The notes beneath the pieces are model-generated. The model made no database searches. It was not told the DNA's origin and was given only the letters and a program-made list of their open reading frames with translations. Both the position numbers and the translations under genes were made by a program. From a virus: a stretch of DNA of 29,981 nucleotides. Of the stretch, positions 8,459-16,464 are shown piece after piece; the stretch's first letter is position 1; every line of letters begins with the position of its first letter. The DNA lies in the IMG/VR virus record IMGVR_UViG_3300021960_000342, positions 1 to 29,981 of that record, one strand, 5' to 3'.

Positions 8459-11400
8459 GTAGTGCATTAGATAGTCTTCCAGAAGGCTTTACTTTTGGAG
8501 GTAGGTCTTCCTCACAAGTTGAGCCAGAAGAAATTGCAACACCTAGCAGTGCATTAGATAGTCTTCCAGAAGGCTTTACTTTTGGAGGTAGGTCTTCCTC
8601 ACAACAACCTGCACCTCAAGAACAAACTCAAGATACTGTACCTCTACCTGCTACTGTTGATACTCTTGAAAAAGGTACCTACACTGAAACTGATTTAAAA
8701 GATGATAAGTATTACGGTATCGTGTCTGAGTACATGAAGAACCGTTACAACATTGAAGAATCCGATGACTACAATAGAGAAGAAATAACCACCATGTTTA
8801 TGAATAACATGCGGGGTTTTGCTGGTGGTAATACTGTACGTGCAATCTCTGAGGTTGCTTATCTTAACGGTCTTAGTGAAGAAAAACTATCTAAAGTGGG
8901 AGAAGCATATACTCTGTTTGAGGGTATGGCTAATCTATACAGTGATGAAACTAGCTTTAGTGAAGCTGCTGGGGGTACGTGGGACTACGTTCGTTCTGCT
9001 TTAGCTGATCCAGTAAACTTAGTAAGTCTAGGTGTAGGTAAAGTTTTTGCTAGTGCTGGGACTAAGGTTGCTATTAAGTCTGCACAGGGACTAGCTAAGG
9101 CAGCTATGAAGCGTGAGCTAGCAAGGGGAGCTACAAAGGAAGCTGCAGAAGAAGCAGGAAAAGCTATTTTTAGGAAACAAGCGGAGCGTCTTAGTCGTAA
9201 GTCTTCACTTGAGCTTGCTAGAAAACAAGGTAAAAAGTCTGCCATAAAAGAAGTAGTGGGTTCAGTGGGAGTAGACATTGTACAGGCAGCAGGTACGGCC
9301 TACGCCTATGAGAAGTCAATGGTACGTACTGATGTGCAAGATGAAATAAGTCTTCATTCTGTAGGTTTAGCTGCAGTAGGTACAATGATTCTTGGTGGTA
9401 CAGTTGGTGCGCTTACTGTAGCAAGGTCTGCTAAGTCTGGGGGTTTAGAAACATTAGGCACTGAAGCCCTATCTTTACCCAGTGGTGTTAATCCAAACCT
9501 ACAGCCCTTGGAAAGTATGACCGACATGTTTGGTTTTAATTTCTTTGAGGGTGAAAAAGTTATTAAAAATATGACCCAGAGAAACCCTGAGACTGGAATG
9601 GACGAAGCTATAGAAGGTACTGTAGTAGGTTTCAAGAAGGGTCAAGTGTTAGTGCAGCTACCAGATGGTAACACACAGTTACTGAGAAGGGCTGACCTAC
9701 GCCTTGCTGATAATACTATTACTGGTGGTAATGAGGGAGCAATAGGGGGTCGTAATGGCTGGGAAGCTGCTGTGTCACGTGGGTATGCTGTAGAGCTTAT
9801 CAATAAACAAAGAAAAAATAACGAACTTGCTCTTTCTGATCCTAATTTTGTTGGGCCACCAGTCTCTCCTAAACCTAAAAGTTTAAACGAACTAGATCAA
9901 GATTTCTTTAAGACCTTACTATTGGGTAATAAAGAGTTGAGGGTTAGAGGTATTGTTGAGGCAATGGCAGAGCAGGGTTACATCTTTCAGAAAAGAAATA
10001 AAGATGACACCATCACTAGGTTTGTAACTGATGCTCTTAGAAGCACTGGTGCAGATTCCACTGCTCATCGTAACGTACTTACAAAGTTTATGGAAGACTT
10101 TACTAAAGCTACAGGAATTACTAAAGTAAATTTAGGTGTTATTGGTAAAGGAAATGTAGATAAACTAGAAGATCTTAACATAGATAACTTCGCTGACTAT
10201 CTTAGCTTTAGAACAAGTGATGCGGCTAAGACACTTAACAACTGGTCACAGGCTCAAGAAGCATTAAGGGTGACAGAACTTAAACTAGACAATACAACTT
10301 ATGATGATTGGTTGAGAGCTGCTGTTTTACAGGAATCACCTGATGAAGTGCCGCTAAATGCTCTTGGTAAGTTTTTAGACAAGTACGTAAATGAGGGAAT
10401 AAAGGCAAATCAAAACAGGGTTATTAGGCTTCTTGTTTCTAACCCTTCTACTTCTGCATTAAACTTAGTTGGTTGGGGTGCGGCTACTGGAATTAACTCT
10501 GTTGCTGACATTGGGGTAGGAATCGTACAACTAAATATTGCTGCTACATACAAAATATTTGGTAAAAATGAAAAGGCGTCAGAACAACTACGTCAAGCAA
10601 GTTCTTTGTTTATGGCTAATAAACAGAGGTTAAGAAACTTAGTAGACTCTGAGATGACTTACGATGCCTTCAAAGCGTTAGGAAATAAAAACCCACAACT
10701 AATGAAAGACTTAACTGAAACTCTCAGTGGTGGTGTAGATGCTGGTAAAATGTCTAGTTTTGACCCAAAGAAAACAATAGCAGGTCAAGGTGCGGATAAG
10801 TTTATTGATACTGTACAAACATTAACTTTTGTTAAGGCTCAAGATGCATTTACAAAATCTCAAGAGTTTACATACCAACTGGACAAAAGGCTCCGTAAAG
10901 ATTTCAACAAGAGTTGGAGTGAGTTTTTCTCTGATGAAAATGCTGATGTAGCTATGAAAACATTTAAGTTTAAACAAGCAATAGCAGACGCAGTTGTAGA
11001 GACACAAGCTGCTACTTTCTCTAAATCTTTTGCTGACACAGGTGCATTTCCAAAGTTTATTGAAGAGATGCGTAACATACCCGGTGTAGGTTTAATTGTA
11101 CCCTTTGGTCGCTTCTTTAATAATACCCTTAACTTTATCGTTGAAGGGACGGGTGTAGCCATGCCTTTAAAGCTTGCAACAGGCAGGTATAAAACAAAAT
11201 CACAAAAAGAACTTGCAATGAAAGCTGGTATTGGTTGGGGTATAGCGTTGACTTATGCTGATCAAGAAAAGTTTAATAGGGAGCAAGGATTAAATTGGGA
11301 TCAATACAGAGATAGAAATGGTGCAGTAATAACAGTTAAGTATGACTTCCCTATTTCACACCTTAAAGCTGGGGCTGCTATGTTATCTTATGTACTTAAT

Positions 11401-12309
11401 GACCAAAAAATTCCACCAGACATGTTAAAAGATATGAGTGACCAGTTGGGATTTGGTTCTATTACACGCCAATTAAATCAAACAGTAGATGGTTTGGGTA
11501 GTACTTTATCTCTAGCTGTAACAGGAGATGAGGCAGCAATAAAAGAACTTAAGAAGGTTTCTGGTAAAATGTTGAGTCAAGTAGTTTCTGGTGTGACTAG
11601 AGCTGTAGACCCCATCAATCAAGTAGTAGGTTTAGCTAGGGGTGAAGATGGTATTTCTATAGACAGGAGACAGAACGGACGAGTATTAAATGATAGTCTT
11701 CGTTACATGGATCAAATTATTGGTGCTGTTAAAGGCGACTTAGCCCCTCAAAGATTTAATGCAGCCACGGGTAAGAAAGATCAAGATGCAACTAAACTTG
11801 TAGGTGTTCGTGAGGTTAAAGTAACTGACACAGCGAAGATGATGAACATGATTGGCAAACCTTCGTTTAAAGCTGATGTATCTATAAATACTGCTGGCTC
11901 TGCCGAAGGTAGCAATAGATACGCTGAAGTGTTTCACAGCTTTGTGGAGTATAGGGCTGGTAAACTTATTAGAAGTGACCTTATGAACGACGACAAGTAT
12001 TCTCTAACAGATAGACAGAATCAGGTTGAAACGGTACTAAAAGAGGCAAAAGGATTAACTGAAGCCTTTATGGAGTTAGGTGCTGTTCAATCTAATGACA
12101 GGATTTTGTTTAAGATGTTGAAGTTAGTAGGAAAAGCTAACAGCGTTAAAACTTTAGATAAGGTAGTAAAAGAGATGGGCGTATACGATTCCTTCTCAGA
12201 CCTTGCAGATGTTGAATCTGAGTCTGAGGTTCTTGATCAACTTGTTTTAATTGGTGCCTACTTAGATGGCGAAAAATACAGGCAGAAGATACTACCTAGA
12301 CCCTACTAA
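8455..12309 (+). CDS. Giant internal virion protein (T7 gp16-like position)
   Basis: 1284 aa, the largest gene here and the last of the rightward block. The N-terminus contains two copies of an SALDSLPEGFTFGG module. An acidic region and a helical Ala/Lys-rich segment (~210-300) follow, then several hydrophobic stretches (around 300-330, 670-700 and 880-935) that could cross or lie on a membrane. Size, terminal place in the virion cluster and membrane-active look match DNA-ejection proteins such as T7 gp16, but the transglycosylase domain is on a separate gene and no direct sequence motif to gp16 is visible. Expected role: packed in the head, ejected to form the trans-envelope channel. Confidence 0.7.
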   Translation: MSSALDSLPEGFTFGGRSSSQVEPEEIATPSSALDSLPEGFTFGGRSSSQQPAPQEQTQDTVPLPATVDTLEKGTYTETDLKDDKYYGIVSEYMKNRYNIEESDDYNREEITTMFMNNMRGFAGGNTVRAISEVAYLNGLSEEKLSKVGEAYTLFEGMANLYSDETSFSEAAGGTWDYVRSALADPVNLVSLGVGKVFASAGTKVAIKSAQGLAKAAMKRELARGATKEAAEEAGKAIFRKQAERLSRKSSLELARKQGKKSAIKEVVGSVGVDIVQAAGTAYAYEKSMVRTDVQDEISLHSVGLAAVGTMILGGTVGALTVARSAKSGGLETLGTEALSLPSGVNPNLQPLESMTDMFGFNFFEGEKVIKNMTQRNPETGMDEAIEGTVVGFKKGQVLVQLPDGNTQLLRRADLRLADNTITGGNEGAIGGRNGWEAAVSRGYAVELINKQRKNNELALSDPNFVGPPVSPKPKSLNELDQDFFKTLLLGNKELRVRGIVEAMAEQGYIFQKRNKDDTITRFVTDALRSTGADSTAHRNVLTKFMEDFTKATGITKVNLGVIGKGNVDKLEDLNIDNFADYLSFRTSDAAKTLNNWSQAQEALRVTELKLDNTTYDDWLRAAVLQESPDEVPLNALGKFLDKYVNEGIKANQNRVIRLLVSNPSTSALNLVGWGAATGINSVADIGVGIVQLNIAATYKIFGKNEKASEQLRQASSLFMANKQRLRNLVDSEMTYDAFKALGNKNPQLMKDLTETLSGGVDAGKMSSFDPKKTIAGQGADKFIDTVQTLTFVKAQDAFTKSQEFTYQLDKRLRKDFNKSWSEFFSDENADVAMKTFKFKQAIADAVVETQAATFSKSFADTGAFPKFIEEMRNIPGVGLIVPFGRFFNNTLNFIVEGTGVAMPLKLATGRYKTKSQKELAMKAGIGWGIALTYADQEKFNREQGLNWDQYRDRNGAVITVKYDFPISHLKAGAAMLSYVLNDQKIPPDMLKDMSDQLGFGSITRQLNQTVDGLGSTLSLAVTGDEAAIKELKKVSGKMLSQVVSGVTRAVDPINQVVGLARGEDGISIDRRQNGRVLNDSLRYMDQIIGAVKGDLAPQRFNAATGKKDQDATKLVGVREVKVTDTAKMMNMIGKPSFKADVSINTAGSAEGSNRYAEVFHSFVEYRAGKLIRSDLMNDDKYSLTDRQNQVETVLKEAKGLTEAFMELGAVQSNDRILFKMLKLVGKANSVKTLDKVVKEMGVYDSFSDLADVESESEVLDQLVLIGAYLDGEKYRQKILPRPY
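8461..8604 (+). repeat. Perfect 57-nt direct repeat, in frame, 87 nt apart
   Basis: Bases 8461-8517 and 8548-8604 are identical over all 57 positions; the preceding Ser codon differs (AGT against AGC). They encode SALDSLPEGFTFGGRSSSQ twice, separated by a 10-codon linker. Identity at silent sites points to a very recent duplication. Confidence 0.97.
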
Positions 12310-12515
12310 TCTTCCTCCTCTAACATAAAGTCTGCCCACTCATATGATGACCTTTTTACCTCAGTCATATTTAAAGCCCCTCTACTACTTGAAAGTATTC
12401 CAGCAAGAGCTTGTCCTGCTAGATACCTTCGGGAAGTGAGGGGCTTAAGTGTTCTAGGTGTACGTTTTTTGTTAGCGTATTTCTTGGCTTCTTCGGCTAA
12501 GTTTTTTTGACTCAA
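12306..12515 (-). CDS. Small basic protein at the convergence point
   Basis: 69 aa, unrecognised. The only upstream start is TTG (13-15 bases inside 12515), with AAGG about 9 nt before it; the next Met is at residue 50. The N-terminal half is very basic (KKYANKKRTPRTLKPLTSRRY), the end acidic. Its stop (TAG) overlaps the stop of the opposing virion gene by three bases. An alternative is that part of this frame is not coding and instead holds the structured element at 12374-12446. Support for the gene is the unbroken continuity of leftward packing and the charge pattern. Confidence 0.5.
   Translation of the reverse strand: MSQKNLAEEAKKYANKKRTPRTLKPLTSRRYLAGQALAGILSSSRGALNMTEVKRSSYEWADFMLEEED
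12374..12446 (-). other. tRNA-like folded element (9-bp outer stem, three inner hairpins)
   Basis: A perfect 9-bp inverted repeat (AAGCCCCTC / GAGGGGCTT) encloses 55 nt. On the minus strand it can be drawn as a near cloverleaf: a 7-bp outer stem, an anticodon-like stem GCAGG/CTTGC with one wobble pair around a 7-nt loop, and a TACT/AGTA stem around the loop TTCAAGT, which fits the T-loop consensus. Against a real tRNA: no proper D-stem, C instead of U before the putative anticodon, T-A instead of G-C closing the T-loop, no CCA. It overlaps a predicted gene. Confidence 0.3.
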
Positions 12516-12657
12516 TGTTCTTTACCTTATCTAAATTAAGAAAGTAGGCTTTGTTAAAACCATACTCCCAATCTCTATTATCTTTAGAGTTTTTACGGTA
12601 AGGATTAGAAATATTACCTACCGTAAAGTCACGTCTACCTCGTTCGTATGGCTTCAC
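12472..12657 (-). CDS. Small phage protein resembling ribosome modulation factor-type proteins
   Basis: 61 aa with a GTG start that overlaps the previous stop (GTGA). The central pattern, a basic 'YERGRRDFTVG' start, then NPY, then 'DWEYGFNKAYF', follows the G-R-x-A ... NP(Y/F) ... W-x-x-GF/W layout seen in RMF-like small proteins of phages and bacteria. RMF binds ribosomes and silences them in stationary phase; whether the phage versions do so is not known. The similarity is short, so this is a suggestion only. The C-terminal tail is basic and overlaps the next gene by 44 nt. Confidence 0.6.
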   Translation of the reverse strand: MKPYERGRRDFTVGNISNPYRKNSKDNRDWEYGFNKAYFLNLDKVKNIESKKLSRRSQEIR

Positions 12658-12908
12658 TTATGTACCTCTTTCATAGCTTCTCTCATTCTCTGCATGTACC
12701 AGTCAGCCTTATCCATATCTTCCACAGGATTTTGTTTGTACCTGTGACGGTGTTGATATTTAATCATGTTGCCATGACAGTATGCGATAAAACCTTCAAT
12801 ACCTAGTACCTGTCTAATGTAATCAATACATTCTATTTCTCCTGTGTTGTAGTGTAAGGGTTTACTTACAGGATTAAAGTTATCTTTTGGTAAAGTCCAC
12901 TTAGTCAT
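12654..12908 (-). CDS. DUF3310 family protein
   Basis: 84 aa, about the length of the core family. The DUF3310 signature is complete: HYNTGEIECIDYI, then a GNMIKY core, basic HRHRYK, and a closing DMDKADWYMQRM. The family is widespread in phages and sometimes labelled 'nucleotide kinase-like', but no activity is established. ATG is preceded by AAGGAAGTAAC. It is the first gene after the strong promoter at 12936-12964 and is followed by two small overlapping genes, making a three-gene late-leftward unit. Confidence 0.85.
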   Translation of the reverse strand: MTKWTLPKDNFNPVSKPLHYNTGEIECIDYIRQVLGIEGFIAYCHGNMIKYQHRHRYKQNPVEDMDKADWYMQRMREAMKEVHK

Positions 12909-12935
12909 GTTACTTCCTTGTTTAGTTTCAACGCA

Positions 12936-12964
12936 ACTATATCATATGTGGATTTGTTTGTCAA
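12936..12964 (-). promoter_or_regulatory. Sigma70-type promoter for the DUF3310 gene
   Basis: On the minus strand: TTGACA (12959-12964, 6/6), a 17-nt spacer and TATAGT (12936-12941, 5/6). It lies in one of the few intergenic gaps, with the DUF3310 start 28 nt downstream of the -10 box, leaving room for a short leader and the AAGGAAG ribosome site. It implies use of host RNA polymerase. Confidence 0.85.
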
Positions 12965-12967
12965 TGT

Positions 12968-13189
12968 CTATACACCCTTATCCACATTAAAGGGAAATGA
13001 AGTGCATTTACTCATTGCCTCTGCACTTTCATTTGGTCTTGAATTGTAAAGCCTTATCATATCCGCTTCTCTCCATTTTTGACAGGATTCTTCGGTTGTA
13101 AAAGCAGTGTTTGGCGAAAATACTATAAAAGTTTTTTCACTTGTTGTTGGTTCTATCATCATCATTACTACTGTATAAACCCATATCAT
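12968..13189 (-). CDS. Small protein with hydrophobic N-terminus, unknown
   Basis: 73 aa, unrecognised. ATG with GGAGAAGTAAT upstream. The first ~12 residues (MIWVYTVVMMMI) are hydrophobic but short, so this may be a weak signal anchor or an exported protein; two cysteines are present (about 36 and 62). The remainder is polar (TFIVFSPNTAFTTEESCQKW) and could be a small periplasmic domain. It follows endonuclease VII by one base. The next gene downstream has its own promoter, so this is likely the last gene of the RNR-endonuclease transcript. Confidence 0.6.
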   Translation of the reverse strand: MIWVYTVVMMMIEPTTSEKTFIVFSPNTAFTTEESCQKWREADMIRLYNSRPNESAEAMSKCTSFPFNVDKGV

Positions 13190-13190
13190 A

Positions 13191-13619
13191 TTACTTCTCC
13201 TTTTGTTTTTGTATATGATCTTCCAGATAAATTTTAGCTTTTGTTACTCTTTCAAGGCTATCTTTAAATGCACCTAATCCTGTATTACAGTTAAAGCAAA
13301 CCCAAGCTCTGAAGGTTTCAGTATCATGGCAGTGATCTAACACCCAAGACTGCAGCATTTTTTGACCTGTCCTGCTTAACTCTTTTATATCTCTATTACA
13401 GATAGGGCAACAATAATTATCATCAGGATAGCAGTGTAAAGTTTTTAAGTGTCTTATCAAACCTGATTGATTTCTTTTACAAGTTCTACATTTTCTTTTT
13501 ATCTCTCCTGCTGCTAACTGTTCAAAGTTATCAACTGGTTGGACTATACCACAGTTGTTACATTCTAAGCCCTCTTCACAAGGAGAAGGACTTAGTTTTT
13601 CAAAGAGTTCAAGTTGCAT
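13191..13619 (-). CDS. Endonuclease VII-like HNH resolvase
   Basis: 142 aa. The C-terminal half holds the full endonuclease VII pattern: C71-P-I-C74 zinc ligands, D95-H96-C-H98 catalytic centre, and C108-F-N-C111-N112, equivalent to the Cys-Cys, Asp-His and Cys-Cys-Asn set of T4 gp49. A second CxxC pair (C20/C23 and C44/C47) in the N-terminal half looks like an additional zinc ribbon for DNA binding. The enzyme resolves branched replication and recombination intermediates before packaging, or acts as a homing-type nuclease. The ATG overlaps the RNR stop by one base (TAATG). Confidence 0.9.
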   Translation of the reverse strand: MQLELFEKLSPSPCEEGLECNNCGIVQPVDNFEQLAAGEIKRKCRTCKRNQSGLIRHLKTLHCYPDDNYCCPICNRDIKELSRTGQKMLQSWVLDHCHDTETFRAWVCFNCNTGLGAFKDSLERVTKAKIYLEDHIQKQKEK

Positions 13620-15571
13620 TAAGTAATGTCTACCATTTCACAAACATCACCAGTACATGCCATTGTTTGCATACCGCTAGTGTTATCTTCCTGTTCGTAT
13701 TCAGCCAACTTAGACCAGTCAATACCCTTGGGCATAACAGAAAGAAGATTACGATAAGCTGTAACATCTACATCCTGATACGGTGCCTGTTGATATGTGT
13801 GTTCATTAAAGGGTAGGAAGGAGACACCTGACATTTCATCAAAGTGTTTATACACAAATGCTCCTACTTCAAACCATTCATCAGACTTAACGTTGATCGT
13901 TACACTAGGCTTATGTTCACACCAGTTACGTTGATACATCAACCACATTTCTAGTTGCTCTAGTGCTGTCATATCAGCAGTACACACAGCTCCTTCTGGT
14001 GCTTGCATGGGAAAACTAAACACAGTAGTAGCATCAGGCTTCATAACATCAGGTTCACTAGGGATACCTGAGTCAATCATAAACTGAGTCAATGGGTCTT
14101 TATTATCTCCACGCACAGTACGGATATAATAGGGAGAGTGACGAGCATGAATGCCAGAAGATGAGTCAACCAGTTGGGAAACTGTTCCACTGGGCTTGAC
14201 ACAAGTAATAGCAGTGCTATGAGGGATACCAAGACGGTCAGCCCACTCAGCGTTAGTAGAAATAGCCACATTTTTAAGCTCCTCCAACGTACTAGCTAGA
14301 CCTTTATTGTCTAGGGTCATCAGCTTGTTATCCATTATCCCCGTGAGTGACACACCGAGCAATCTTTCTGCCGCTGTGTTGGTGTTCCACACCTTACGCA
14401 AGTATGGAAAGTGGGTGTAGGTGGATTGAATGGTTCCAAGTATAGTTGCAATGCGGACTTTTCTTCCAAGGTCTTCAAAACTATCCGTAGCACGGACAAC
14501 AACTTCCGTAAGATTACAGAACTGATTCGGCCTAAGAATGATTTCTGAACATGGGTTGGTTCCGAACTCATAGCAAGACTCCCTACGGCCATTTTTTGCA
14601 GCTTGTTTAATTGATGCTTCTCTGTTGAATATTCCTCGTTCTCCACTACCACTCTCCATAAGGGCTGTCCATTCACGCATGAATGACATACTATCAGGTT
14701 TATCTGTGTATGCTACAGAATTATTAGCCAAGGCTCTATGCCCCGCATTCTCCCACCAGTTACCTGACTTAGCATGACGCATACGGTCATCAGAAAGGTT
14801 AGACAAACTGATCATAGCACTACGGCGTACACCACCTACCACTACTACCTCACCGATCTTGCACATCAGGTCATGACATTCTATACTAGATAGCCTACGC
14901 CCCTGTGCTTGTTTGAAAGTAGTAACAGCAAAGTTAAACAGATCAACCAACGGAGCAGGACCAGATGCTCTGCCACCAAACGTCTTAAGTTTAGCACCAG
15001 CAGGTCTTACTTTAGACACATCCCATTTAGGGATTTCACCAGCCCATAGGAGTGCCAAAACTTGTCTCAGCCCTTTAGCCCATCCTTCCTTGCTGTCCTT
15101 GATGACAACACACGTTTCGCTTTGGAAAAGAGTAGGAACATCAGGGAGTTTAGTAATGAACTGACGCTCAACACTGAAACCAACCCCCGTCCCGCAAAGG
15201 AGGATGAACATAGCCTCATCAAAAGACTTAGGATCATCTACGGGTAAGTAGGAGCAGTTATACATACAGGTATTGTCACGTGAGGAAGCCTTACCTGCTG
15301 TCATGAGTGACCTCATACTGGGCATGACCTCAAGTGATAGTAGGTGATGCCTAATACCTTCAACTTCTGACTGGTTCTCTAACCCTGTAAGAGAGTCATC
15401 TAAGGTAGTACCTCCACTGCATTCAGGCAGTAATGGCTTTACAATATTATCTATATAACGTTCTACTGTTTCTCCCCATGTTTCACGGCGTCCTTCATCT
15501 TCAAGCCATCGTGCATAACGACTGGTTGCAATAAAAGTCTGATAGTCTGTTGGTAGGTAGTTGTTATTCAT
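13619..15571 (-). CDS. nrdJ: Adenosylcobalamin-dependent (class II, monomeric) ribonucleotide reductase
   Basis: 650 aa. Reduces ribonucleotides to deoxyribonucleotides with a B12-derived radical. Key residues by comparison with Lactobacillus leichmannii RTPR: C106 (its C119), N339, C341 (thiyl radical, C408), E343 and C352 (C419) in NPCSEI...FCNLTEV, the same 11-residue spacing, and a terminal redox pair C639/C644 (CTGDVC). Substrate-loop motifs GTGVGFSVE and KPSGTVSQLVDSSSG are intact. It is ~90 residues shorter than RTPR, 54 of them missing between C106 and C341, where RTPR carries its effector-binding insertion. It needs B12 from the host or environment. No class I or III subunit is nearby. 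Confidence 0.95.
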   Translation of the reverse strand: MNNNYLPTDYQTFIATSRYARWLEDEGRRETWGETVERYIDNIVKPLLPECSGGTTLDDSLTGLENQSEVEGIRHHLLSLEVMPSMRSLMTAGKASSRDNTCMYNCSYLPVDDPKSFDEAMFILLCGTGVGFSVERQFITKLPDVPTLFQSETCVVIKDSKEGWAKGLRQVLALLWAGEIPKWDVSKVRPAGAKLKTFGGRASGPAPLVDLFNFAVTTFKQAQGRRLSSIECHDLMCKIGEVVVVGGVRRSAMISLSNLSDDRMRHAKSGNWWENAGHRALANNSVAYTDKPDSMSFMREWTALMESGSGERGIFNREASIKQAAKNGRRESCYEFGTNPCSEIILRPNQFCNLTEVVVRATDSFEDLGRKVRIATILGTIQSTYTHFPYLRKVWNTNTAAERLLGVSLTGIMDNKLMTLDNKGLASTLEELKNVAISTNAEWADRLGIPHSTAITCVKPSGTVSQLVDSSSGIHARHSPYYIRTVRGDNKDPLTQFMIDSGIPSEPDVMKPDATTVFSFPMQAPEGAVCTADMTALEQLEMWLMYQRNWCEHKPSVTINVKSDEWFEVGAFVYKHFDEMSGVSFLPFNEHTYQQAPYQDVDVTAYRNLLSVMPKGIDWSKLAEYEQEDNTSGMQTMACTGDVCEMVDIT

Positions 15572-15774
15572 CTGTCTTCGCCCATTCTCATACGAAATAT
15601 TTCTCTTCTTCCAGTCTTACCTAAGTTTGCTTCAAAGATAGTCTTAGCTTTCTCAAGTAGGATACAAGCAAACAGCAAGGTTTCTTCCCTGCTGTCGCAC
15701 ATCATAATCTGTTGGTCAATAGGCTTTATCAACTCATTGGCACGTATTTGTATCTTACTCTTTTTACCTCTCAT
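15568..15774 (-). CDS. Small basic protein upstream of RNR, unknown
   Basis: 68 aa from the ATG at 15774; a GTG two codons earlier is possible, but AAGGGAG lies at the right distance (5 nt) from the ATG only. It is basic and helical (RGKKSKIQIRANE at the start, GRREIFRMRMGED at the end), with a Leu/Ala-rich middle (EETLLFACILLEKAKTIF). No family is recognised. It overlaps the MazG-like gene by a few bases and ends in ATGA with RNR, so it is translated with both nucleotide-pool enzymes. Confidence 0.6.
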   Translation of the reverse strand: MRGKKSKIQIRANELIKPIDQQIMMCDSREETLLFACILLEKAKTIFEANLGKTGRREIFRMRMGEDR

Positions 15775-16099
15775 CTCCACTCCCTTTTAAAGTTCCTCTA
15801 GATTCTCGTCCGTCTAGCTTAACCATGTTTTGTGTAATAACAGATGCTAAGTTAAAGTTGTAGTAGTTGGCTAGTGCCGTAGTATAGAACAGAACATCAC
15901 CCAACTCACCAAGGATAGCTTCAGGTGTTACTTTTGTTTTGTCACGGATACGTTTCTTAATCTTACCCGCTACTTCTCCCGCCTCTTCACAAAGGCCAAG
16001 AACATTTTCATTTAGTCTGTCCTGTGGGTCTGTAATGATCTTACGTTCTACCCACTCACTATAGCCTTGGAAGGCTTTCATATCTTCTTCAGTTATCAT
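15764..16099 (-). CDS. MazG-like nucleotide pyrophosphohydrolase
   Basis: 111 aa, one MazG domain. The metal-binding helices show E38-E39-A-G-E42 (LCEEAGEVAGKI) and E65-L-G-D68 (GELGDVLFY), the EExxE...ExxD signature of the all-alpha NTP pyrophosphohydrolases. These enzymes hydrolyse (d)NTPs or alarmone-like nucleotides; phage copies have been linked to recycling host nucleotides or tuning the host stress response. Start ATG is preceded by GGAAGTAAAAG and overlaps the previous gene by 11 nt. Neighbouring RNR supports a nucleotide-pool role. Confidence 0.88.
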   Translation of the reverse strand: MITEEDMKAFQGYSEWVERKIITDPQDRLNENVLGLCEEAGEVAGKIKKRIRDKTKVTPEAILGELGDVLFYTTALANYYNFNLASVITQNMVKLDGRESRGTLKGSGDER

Positions 16100-16292
16100 C
16101 TTTTACTTCCTCAACCAGAGATTTTTTTAGTTTGTTTAGCAGTAAATCAGCAATAAGATTTAAGCTATACAGTTGATACTCAAGATTAGTTTTAACATTG
16201 TTGTTTTTTACCAATTCAGCTAAAACTTTATTTTGATCTTCGGTAAAGTTTTCGGTATCGTATTCTACGTCATTTAGAGTTACTTTAGTCAT
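16089..16292 (-). CDS. Small acidic helical protein, unknown
   Basis: 67 aa. Begins MTKVTLNDVEYDTENFTEDQ, a start I associate with a family of short phage proteins without a known function. The rest is a leucine-rich amphipathic helix (YQLYSLNLIADLLLNKL) ending in acidic residues. It is probably a small helical hairpin that binds a partner protein. The ATG lies inside the end of the 54-aa gene just upstream (8-nt overlap) and its own end overlaps the MazG-like start, so all are co-translated. Confidence 0.7.
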   Translation of the reverse strand: MTKVTLNDVEYDTENFTEDQNKVLAELVKNNNVKTNLEYQLYSLNLIADLLLNKLKKSLVEEVKDDN

Positions 16293-16449
16293 TTAGTGTT
16301 ACCTCACAGTTTGTTATTTCTACATCGTCTATATCGTGCATAATATTATACATCAGTTCTTTTATCACAAGGGGGCTAGAAGGATTATCCACCTCTAAAA
16401 AATTAGCGGTGTGGTCTACTTCTATGTTTAAGATTATTTCATATTTCAT
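16285..16449 (-). CDS. 54-aa acidic protein (short gene)
   Basis: Hand-found frame: MKYEIILNIEVDHTANF at the start and DIDDVEITNCEVTLND at the end. Alternating hydrophobic residues (YEIILNIEV and VEITNCEV) suggest two or three beta strands around a helix, a small alpha/beta fold. Two in-frame ATGs exist, 16455 and 16449; AGGGG lies 3 nt from the first and 9 nt from the second, so 16449 is chosen. It fills the gap between a strong promoter and the next gene and overlaps that gene by 8 nt, which supports it as real. No function known. Confidence 0.75.
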   Translation of the reverse strand: MKYEIILNIEVDHTANFLEVDNPSSPLVIKELMYNIMHDIDDVEITNCEVTLND

Positions 16450-16464
16450 TGTCATAATCCCCTA

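Noticed and set aside
14335-14676. 113-codon minus-strand frame overlapping RNR
   Set aside because: It is a shadow of the RNR frame; no ribosome site, and the RNR residues are those conserved.
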